Source of the DNA: Conus ventricosus
Taxonomy: Eukaryota; Mollusca; Gastropoda; Neogastropoda; Conidae
Length of the DNA: 64,000 bases
Direction: 5' to 3'
NCBI GenBank assembly: GCA_018398815.1
Contig: CM031601.1
Location: 23,710,667-23,774,666 of the forward strand
The notes below the pieces were generated by a model that saw only the letters and a program-made list of their open reading frames with translations, ran no database searches and was not told the DNA's origin. The translations under genes were made by a program, and so were the position numbers. The number at the start of each line of letters is the position of its first letter. The stretch's first letter is position 1. Shown piece after piece: positions 57,181-64,000 of the stretch.

Positions 57181-58925
57181 CGCTCTGAGACCCTTTAATG
57201 TAAGGGATCCCCACTTAGAATAGGGAAGAAAGATAAGTTAAGTACGAACAAGAGAGAGTCCCGCCTTGCTTCCCCTTTCCGAAGATGATGAGCACGAAGC
57301 CTTTAATACTTCAAGGTCAGAGTTTAAGAGTCAAGTACAAGCAATGAATTAGTGAGAGAGCTTCTGAGCATGATAGACATTGGCTCATACATAACAACCC
57401 ATGTCTGATTTAGTATGAATGAATACTCGTCGGGAGAAGAAAATCGTGAACAATGTCAAGGTCCAGGGTCAAATGTCAGGTCATGATATGAGATATCTTG
57501 GAACCATTCTAAATCAAGTTTAGTCTAGAGGTTTTTTCTTGGCCAAGCATGGGACCGTGCATGGAAGTGGAGTTCAAAGGTACAAGGTCAAGGCCACAAC
57601 ACGTTTCATTTAAAATCACTTGGGAAAAAAAATGAACAGGTACCATTCAAAATAGAAGCGTTACTTCGCATGGTTTTCTTTTTACCCTTCTGTCGAGTAA
57701 ATCCGATGGTTGGAATTAGTAGGGTTTTTTTTTTCAAGGTCTTTAATTTCTTTTTGCTTCATGCGGGATACTGGGGACCAAATCAAAGGGCAGCAATTGA
57801 TCAACGTTACGAACAACTGTAAAAAAATAATGCACAACGACAAAAAACACATCAACAGACAAATTCCAAACAAAAATACTTGTTTTTTTTTTTGTTTGTT
57901 TTGTTTTTTTGTTTTTTAATGACTCTGGAATTCATGAATCACTCGTGCTAATAACTTAATATTTATTCATCCCACAGGTTCGTTATGCTAGCAGGTTAGA
58001 ATAACTGCTCGCATTTCCAACGATCAGGTTTCTTGCACGTTGCGATCAGCCTTTTCCGAGATTTGACACAGTGTGGGCCAATCAAGAGAGATGAAACTGT
58101 CCACTGATCCACTCCTCCCGTTAATTACTGATTTGTGTGCCACTGGCTTTCTGTTTCACACGTCTGGCCTGAATGTGTTGGCAGAGTACGTACGCTGCTT
58201 CCCAAAGGCTGTTCTCCAACGTGGAACTTGTGCTGAGCGAACTGCTGAGACGACCCACCTTAGCTGTGAGTAAATGGGTTCAAAACCTGAACGCCAGTAG
58301 TTCCTGTTAATACCGGGTTTGTTTTTGGGTTTTTTTTTGGGGGGGTTGTTGTTGTTTTTTTGATGTGTTTTTCTCCTGCTTGGGTTTTGCTGTATTGAGA
58401 AGAGGGGTGGGGGATAGGAGGATGCATTATTTGTTGTTGTTGTTGTTGTTCGAGACCTGTTGGCTATGAATACAGTTTCATCCCTGAAATTCTTAAAGAT
58501 ACAAATTGTGATGAAGGGATTTTGCATATGTCGGTCACGGGGGAGTGGGGGGGGTTGTTGTTGTTGTTGTTGGTGTTTGTGTTTTGTTCTTGTTTTATTT
58601 TGTTTTTGGCTCCAGGTCAGGTTTTGCTGTATTGATAAGAGGCGTACGTGGGGATAGGAGGGTTGCATCATCTTTCTTTCTTTCTTTCTTTTTTTTAACC
58701 TGTGGTTGTGGATACTTGTATCAAAGCTTCATCCATGATATATATTCATCGTGTGCTACGGAAAATAAAATTGTGATGAAGGGATTTTACAACTGAATCC
58801 GCTTGTGTGTAGAAGGATGGATAAGCAGAGTGGGGAGGGGGGGGGGGGGGGGGGTGAGGGAGAATGTGCGAGATAAACTGTATGCCAACAGGCAGACCCA
58901 GAGTGAATGAGGGTGTGGTGATGTT
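57181..58925. other. Intron sequence, no recognised gene
   Basis: Mostly AT-rich unique-looking sequence. Contains two related segments (about 58,330-58,420 and 58,545-58,660) sharing GTTGTTGTTGTT and TTTTGCTGTATTGA-GAAG motifs, and a poly-G run (58,838-58,853). A short frame at 58,073-58,273 was not recognised. Confidence 0.55.
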
Positions 58926-58929
58926 GCAT

Positions 58930-59520
58930 CAGTCAGTCAGTCAGTCATTCTTCTCCTGACCGCAGGGGTCGTTGGGGAACGTGATGAGGCGAGCCGCCGT
59001 TTCTCTCCAGCTCTTCTGTTTGTAGCTGTCGTGAGGAGGTCTGGCATGGTCATTTTTGTCCAGTCCTTTATATTTTCGGACCAGCTCTTTCTCTGCCGTC
59101 GTCGTCTGCGCACTCCTTCAACGGTACTTTGAAGGATGGTTTTTGGGAGGTGTTATGACGAATGACGTGGCCAAACCATGCCATCTTCCGTCGTTTGACA
59201 GCTGCCAGTAGTGGTTCGTGGGCCCAACTAGGTTAGTGACCAGGTTCCGCGCATAATCATTGGTCTTGTGTTCTTTGTAGGAGATGCGGAGTAGTTTCCT
59301 CAGGCACCTGGTCTCAAACGCCTGGATTTTTCTTTCTGTTTCGGCCATCAGGGTCCATGTCTCGCAACCATATAACATGATGGAGACCACTAGTGACTTG
59401 TAGAGCCGGAATTTTGTGTGGAATTTGATGTTGCTCTTCCACACTCTGTTCAGTCTGGCCATCGCTGCGATGTTGCGTGCCAGTATCAGTGTTGTGTACA
59501 GGCGGTCGTAACACATGGAT
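58930..59520 (-). mobile_element. 3' fragment of a LINE (reverse-transcriptase C-terminal tail)
   Basis: On the minus strand: MARLNRVWKSNIKFHTKFRL, KSLVVSIMLYGCETWTL, ETERKIQAFETRCLRKLLRI, SYKEHKTNDYARN and after a frame change WHGLATSFVI, followed at lower coordinates by a basic tail. 'LYGCETWTL...KIQAFExxCLRxxLxISYxEHKTN' is the C-terminal region of many animal LINE polymerases after the RT fingers/palm/thumb. The catalytic RT domain is absent. Frame breaks at about 59,165-59,180 indicate decay. Confidence 0.85.
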
Positions 59521-59645
59521 GTAATTGTTTCTACATATGGAAGCCCGCGTGTGTTTCTTTGCCTGAGTGTAAGTAAAATAGGTTATTCGGGAAGAATTGG
59601 AAAGAGCGTTCGGTGATAACGTCTGTTCTGTTTGGATGTGTGCAG

Positions 59646-59750
59646 ACTGCTGTAATTGAAAACAGTCTGGTGACCAATTCTCACTGCAGTCCCCTGCCCG
59701 ACGACCTGGCCGACATCGTCAAGTTTAGATTACGTCAAAACGTTGATAGC
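59646..59750 (+). CDS. Mieap/SPATA18-like gene, small exon
   Basis: A 105-bp in-frame exon, 35 codons, between TGTGCAG and GTAAGA. Sequence begins TAVIENSLVTNSHCSPLPDD and continues LADIVKFRLRQNVDS. Position, phase 0 at both ends and GC-rich coding character between the flanking exons support it. Alone it would not identify the family. Confidence 0.6.
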
Positions 59751-60260
59751 GTAAGACACTGACGTCATTTCTGCGGTAAGCGCGCGCGTGCGGAATGTAA
59801 TTATGTGTGCTCGCCCAAAGGGTCTGACAGTGGCTTTGTGTGTGGTGGTGGTGTGTGGTGTGTGTTAGGAGGTGGCTTAGAGGGAGGTTGGCTGAAGGTG
59901 GGTGAGTGGTGGAGTGTCAACACATTTAATCTTTCAAAACGACTCTGTCTCTCACTCTTTCTCTGTCTGTCTGTTGTCTGTCTCTCCTCTCTCTCTCTCT
60001 CTCTCTCTGTCTGTCTCTCTCTCTCTCTTCCTCCTCTCCTCTCTCTCTCTCTCTCTCTTCTGTCTTACTCACAAACACACACACACACGCACGCACGCGC
60101 GCGCGCACACACACTCACAAACATACATACATATCACAAACATGCATACATACATAGTCGGTTTTACAACAAAAACAAAACTGTGCTTCTGAAACCATCC
60201 CGAGTCCCCGGAAAGACCCCAAACAACAAATAATACAACACACCATTTCCCTCTTGCCAG
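59751..60260 (+). other. Intron before the last exon
   Basis: GTAAGA donor to CTTGCCAG acceptor, 510 bp. Includes (CT)n (about 59,985-60,060) and CA/GC repeats (60,072-60,115). Confidence 0.65.
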
Positions 60261-60555
60261 ATGGCCCAGGAGCACCAAGACCCGGACGCCAGACAGGCCC
60301 TGCAGACCCTGTCCTCCGCCAACAAGGCCGTGCTCAACTACCTGCACGAGTGCGCCGCCACCACCTGGCAAATGGCCGTGCAGGTCCCGCCCATGAGGCT
60401 GGTGGCCGACGACCCACTTTCGATGACGTCAGGCACAAGTTGTGGTGGTCATGTGACCAGTCGCGCGCCAGAAACGTGGACCTCTTCGGTGGCCCGCGCT
60501 CTTCGATTACGAAGGCGGGAACGTGCTGGTGAAAGGGGGTGTCTGTGCGAGCTAG
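60261..60555 (+). CDS. Mieap/SPATA18-like gene, last coding exon
   Basis: After GCCAG the frame reads MAQEHQDPDARQALQTLSSA, NKAVLNYLHECAATTWQMAV and QVPPMRLVADDP, then in a shifted frame TFDDVRHKLWWSCDQSRARN and VDLF, then after another shift WPALFDYEGGNVLVKGG and a stop at 60,553-60,555. The combination of a Cys/Trp helix followed by 'Q-x-PP-x-x-hydrophobic' and a closing 'WPAL...xxVKG' is what I know from the C-terminal domain of mitochondria-eating protein (Mieap/SPATA18), a protein of mitochondrial quality control. The two one-base breaks (near 60,411 and 60,492) lie in C or G runs, so may be base-call errors. If real, the gene is broken here. Confidence 0.7.
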
Positions 60556-61007
60556 GCTTCTGCATCTCACCCCCACCCCCCCCCACCCCCCCCCCCCCCC
60601 CCCCCCCCACACTTTCTTCTGTCCCTTTCACGGCTTGGAACTCCCGTTCTTTTTCATAGAGAGACTGATGCGGCAGGCCAAAATTTGCTGGTAGCTGTTT
60701 CGCCGCAGACGTTACAAAACAAAAATCTCTCCCTCTGATTTGTTGCTGTTGGGTTGAAACTAGAACGTCGGCTGCGAATTGGACTCTCCCGCCACGGATT
60801 GAACTAGTACACACGACAACTTTAGTTAGTTCATTAAGTAGTTAGTTTAGGGGATACGTCAATTACCCATCACAGCACAGGTGTTACGTCCATGGCCACC
60901 GAAGATAATGTGGCGGACAGGGACAATCGTCCCAAGGGGGAAAAAGCGACAGCACTCATATCACCAGAACGACAACACGTGAAGATAGGCAGTGAAAAAA
61001 AAAGCCA

Positions 61008-61090
61008 ATGTTCATGCTAGCACAAGCGAGATTCGAACTGGTAACCTCTAACGGCAAACTAGGTGCTCTGCCACTAAACTTCACAGTAGT
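61008..61090 (-). repeat. tRNA-like segment, possible SINE head
   Basis: On the minus strand TTTAGTGGCAGAGCACC resembles an internal A box and CAGTTCGAATCTCGC a B box, spaced as in tRNAs. Acceptor and T stems do not pair, so this is not a functional tRNA. It could be a tRNA-derived SINE or pseudo-tRNA. Confidence 0.4.
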
Positions 61091-61324
61091 TTAGTAAGTG
61101 ACATTCAGCTTAAACGTCTTCAACCACCAGTTTGGCAGACAGGGAGAGTGAGAGTATGGACCTGTCTGACGCATACACACAATGCCACAACAACATCAGC
61201 ACGTTAATCGGGGGTGGGTAACCAGCAGACTATAAGCAGCCTCTCACCTGTCCTTGAAGGATCTTGAGGCGGACACCACAGGAACTCCTTCTCACAGAAA
61301 CTTGACGCCACAAATAGGCTCTAC

Positions 61325-61422
61325 GGGCGTATATAGCCCCTCATCGCAACGCTCCGTCTAAGAACTATCCTTTTGGCGTATATGCCCCTCATCGCAACGC
61401 TCCGTCTAAGAACTATCCTTTG
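61325..61422. repeat. Direct duplication, about 48 bp
   Basis: GGCGTATATAGCCCCTCATC with CGCAACGCTCCGTCTAAGAA and CTATCCTTT occurs twice in tandem with two small differences. Confidence 0.85.
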
Positions 61423-61540
61423 GAACAGCGGATGGACGGATTTGGCGGGCAAAGTACAAGTCTGGAATGTCGCAGCCAGTCACGGAGATCGACACCAATC
61501 CAGACGTCTCCTCTGAACCCCGGTTACCCTGACCAACGGT

Positions 61541-61819
61541 ATGGACTTCAGCCAAAGAACAGCAGCGGTGATCTCACCCGAAGAACCACTCAAGCACACA
61601 CATCGACGTCGTCTACAGTACAGACTGTCGTCTGTGAACGACAGGCACAGAGCCTTCTCCTCAAAGGATGTTGATGTCGTCATCCAGGCCTACCGTGGCT
61701 CCTCTACCCTGTTGCCTATGACTGTGGACAGAGAATCTGTGAAGATCGTTGACAACGCTGATGTCCTCACGAGCCCCAACAAAGACATGGTACCGCAAGT
61801 TTGGGCAAGAAGTGTTTAA
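61541..61819 (+). CDS. Unrecognised open frame, possible exon
   Basis: An open frame with non-repetitive, balanced composition (for example RAFSSKDVDVVIQAYRGSST and MTVDRESVKIVDNADVLTS) ending at 61,817-61,819. No family was recognised. It lies 1 kb downstream of the last Mieap-like exon. It could be part of another gene, a repeat, or chance. No splice signals were assigned. Confidence 0.25.
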   Translation: MDFSQRTAAVISPEEPLKHTHRRRLQYRLSSVNDRHRAFSSKDVDVVIQAYRGSSTLLPMTVDRESVKIVDNADVLTSPNKDMVPQVWARSV

Positions 61820-63071
61820 GACGCTTTCGCTGGGGCGTCTTTATACTGCAAGGAAACGAAGCCAGCAAACTGGCCGTAGCAAATTGACATGAAAAGAATA
61901 TATACATGTAGCCAAACAGGGGTTGTAGCAATTTGTTTTTTTTTTCTCTCTAAATCTCCCCGTTCTAGTTGATTTTGATCAACCTGTTTCGCGAATAGTA
62001 ACTGTCGCTACAGCAGAGTTCCACAGGCCACAAGTATCCTCATGGTCTCAGTTCCGTTATTTGCGGCAGATGATTGCAAGTTGTCATGGACCTCTCTGAT
62101 TCTGTCGCTGCCCCGAGGGAAAACATGGGACAGGGCAGTGCCTCGTGGACTGATGAAACTGCACAGGAATCAGGCCGTTTTCCTTTGGCATTGTGCTGAG
62201 AGAGAAAAATTCCAGAGTCAAAAGAAGCCATCCGTATGGTGTGTTATGGGTGCTTGGAATCGCATCGACCCCCCCCCCCCCCCCCCCATACAACCCAACC
62301 CTCCCCCTCCCACCATCCCCATGGAAGAGTACACAATCTCCTTCAGCGCCCCCCTCCCCACCCCCACCCCCTACCCCCCCTAGCCAAATAATCTGCTGAC
62401 CTGTGATTTTGCCATCCTTTCCAATTTCCGTTCTGTGTGCTGGCTAACCTTCGTTTTCCTCGTCCTTGTGGTTTGTGTCGCTGTCCTCGCTACTGATGAA
62501 ATGTTTGAGTTCAGCATGTCCATTCGGGAAATTAGAAATTCGAGATCGTTTGCTTTTCTTTTCATTTTTTTTTTCACCATCTTCACCATCCTCCCCCCCC
62601 CCCCCAACCCCGCACCCCCATCCACACACCAGCACCATCGCAGTCCTACATCCATCATCCATCCGCCCACTCCCTCCTCTCCCCCCCCCCCTCCCCCCCA
62701 GTCCTCAGCCAGCATGATGTAGAAGTATTATCCAGATCCTACGATCTCTTTTTCCCACCAGTTCCCCTTCCAGGCCTCCATCTCCCCACTCCGCATCCCC
62801 CCCCCCCCTATTTTTTCTGCCTTTCCTTTTCCTTAATCAATCCTGACTGTCCACTCTGCAATGTTTCTGTGCCCTTTTGGCCTTTTTTGTTTTCATTTAG
62901 ATGTTTTTCAATACTTTTTTCAATCTGGATGCAATCAATCATACGGAATATCTGACGCTGTCAGGACGGCCCGGGCTTGACGGCTTCAGGGACGTCAGCA
63001 GTTCAGCTAACATGCCGGGAAGGGTGTGTGTTAATTCGGAAATGAGATGAGGTAAGGGAACAGTAAACGAT

Positions 63072-63349
63072 AAACAGTAAACAAGTGGGGTATGTTTTGC
63101 TCCCATAAGAAAACCTAACACAGAGCAACTTTTATTCAAGATTGGCACAGCCTTTTAAACTTGAATAAAGTAGGACAAATACATAGACGAACAATCTAAT
63201 AGTGGGGGAAAAACAATGTATGTACAATGTTCGTCTATGTATTTGTCCTACTTTATTCAAGTTTAAAAGGCTGTGCCAATCTTGAATAAAAGTTGCTCTG
63301 TGTTAGGTTTCCTTATGGGAGCAAAACATACCCCACTTGTTTACTGTTT
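63072..63349. repeat. Foldback palindrome with 122-bp arms
   Basis: Arms 63,072-63,193 and 63,228-63,349 are reverse complements with about one mismatch and enclose a 34-bp loop. The 12-base string TGTGTGTTAATT occurs on both sides (about 63,025 and 63,349). The structure could be a foldback MITE or a recent inverted duplication. No coding capacity. Confidence 0.9.
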
Positions 63350-63679
63350 GTGTGTTAATTGTTTATTTTCATGACGTGATTTTTTCATTGTAGGATCTGA
63401 ACTTTCCTACCGTGTGATTGAAAGGCAAAAAAATAAAAATAAAATAAAAAATAAAATTAAAAACCCAGGCCCAGTGTGATCGGCTTGACTATAATGATTT
63501 TTTTTAATTAATCCTAAGCGACTCTCAGTCTTACTCAGAACGGTGTTCCATCTGGATTATCTTCATCCCAGTGCGTATACTTTTGCCCTGCAAACTGAAC
63601 CGTCATTACAGACTCCAGTCGTCCTCCCTGTCCACCCCACCGCGATCACAACTGCCAGCACTTCTGAGAGTAATTTGCG

Positions 63680-64000
63680 TTCGAAATGGTTATCAGCCAG
63701 AGAATGTGGAAAGTGAAATGGTTATCAACCATAGAAAGTGGAGGGTGAAACGATTATCAACCATAGAAAGTGGAGGGTGAAATGGTTATAGAAAATGGAG
63801 GATGAAATGGTTATCACCATAGAAAGTGAGAGGCGAAATACTTATCAACCCTAAAAAAGTGGAAGGCGGAATACTTGTCGACCCTACAAAGTGGAAGGTG
63901 GAATAGTTATCGACCCTAGAAAGTGGAAGGCGAAATGGTTATTAAGCATAGAAAGTGGAAAATGAAACCGTTATCAACCATAGAAATGGAAGGCGAAACA
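63680..64000. repeat. 32-bp minisatellite reaching the window end
   Basis: The unit GTGGAGGGTGAAATGGTT plus ATCAACCATAGAAA repeats about ten times with substitutions (GTTATCAACC, CTTGTCGACC, GTTATCGACC) and one- or two-base length changes. It continues past the window. Confidence 0.9.

Larger units (their letters stand above)
60556..63071. other. 3' flank with simple repeats, no certain gene
   Basis: Contains poly-C runs (60,570-60,608; 62,269-62,287; 62,588-62,603), a tRNA-like segment, a 47-50 bp direct duplication (61,325-61,420) and two overlapping open frames at 61,420-61,819 that resemble no family I know. A further frame pair at 62,040-62,260 is equally unassigned. Poly-A signals for the host gene could not be pinpointed. 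Confidence 0.5.

Noticed and set aside
61008..61090. Functional tRNA-Gly gene
   Set aside because: A- and B-box-like strings exist, but acceptor and T stems cannot pair; kept only as a tRNA-like repeat.

Overview
This is a eukaryotic, animal window. Evidence: split coding exons with GT/AG borders, dense (GT)n, (CT)n, GATA and poly-G/C simple repeats, and a rich set of animal transposons. The mixture (Polinton, Penelope-like, Jockey/I-like LINEs, Ty3/Gypsy, mariner, a hammerhead motif) plus a probable Mieap/SPATA18-like gene suggests a lophotrochozoan, most likely a marine gastropod mollusc. That is an inference; no species is identified. There is no bacterial-style gene organisation.

Layout: (1) 1-2.87 kb: non-coding, simple repeats and a 136-150 bp tandem repeat. 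(2) 2.87-18.25 kb: a low-quality consensus block in which single bases have turned into homopolymer runs, so reading frames break every few dozen bases. It holds a 5.3-kb Ty3/Gypsy element with both short LTRs (3,730-9,005) and then a degraded copy of host intron/exon sequence. (3) 18.09-20.0 kb: a 5'-truncated Jockey/CR1-type LINE. (4) 20.0-22.95 kb: a copy of intron plus one coding exon. (5) 22,949-23,948: exactly 1,000 N, a scaffold gap. (6) 23.95-33.06 kb: clean copy of what was seen noisily at about 8.3-18.0 kb. (7) 33,058-49,307: a 16.25-kb Polinton/Maverick with terminal inverted repeats, whose interior (35.05-48.23 kb) is again a corrupted block. (8) 49.3-53.67 kb: second copy of 20.0-22.95 kb, this time carrying a mariner. 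(9) 53.9-64 kb: minisatellites, remaining host exons, Penelope-like and LINE fragments, a 122-bp foldback palindrome.

The key structural point is that 8.3-22.95 kb and 23.95-53.67 kb are the same locus twice, joined head to tail through the N gap. The first copy has the LINE where the second has the Polinton, and has an empty TA where the second has the mariner. This looks like two haplotypes placed in tandem, though a real duplication is not excluded.

The host gene is on the + strand with exons at 28,360-28,744, 50,409-50,665, 55,538-55,768, 59,646-59,750 and 60,261-60,555. It encodes a coiled-coil region followed by a domain resembling the C-terminal domain of mitochondria-eating protein. 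The Polinton sits in its first identified intron.

The most interesting system is the Polinton: a retroviral-type integrase, a protein-primed family B DNA polymerase and an A32-like packaging ATPase can all be recognised, the first two despite corruption. Its ends are self-complementary hairpins, and its right terminal repeat overlaps the end of the ATPase gene.
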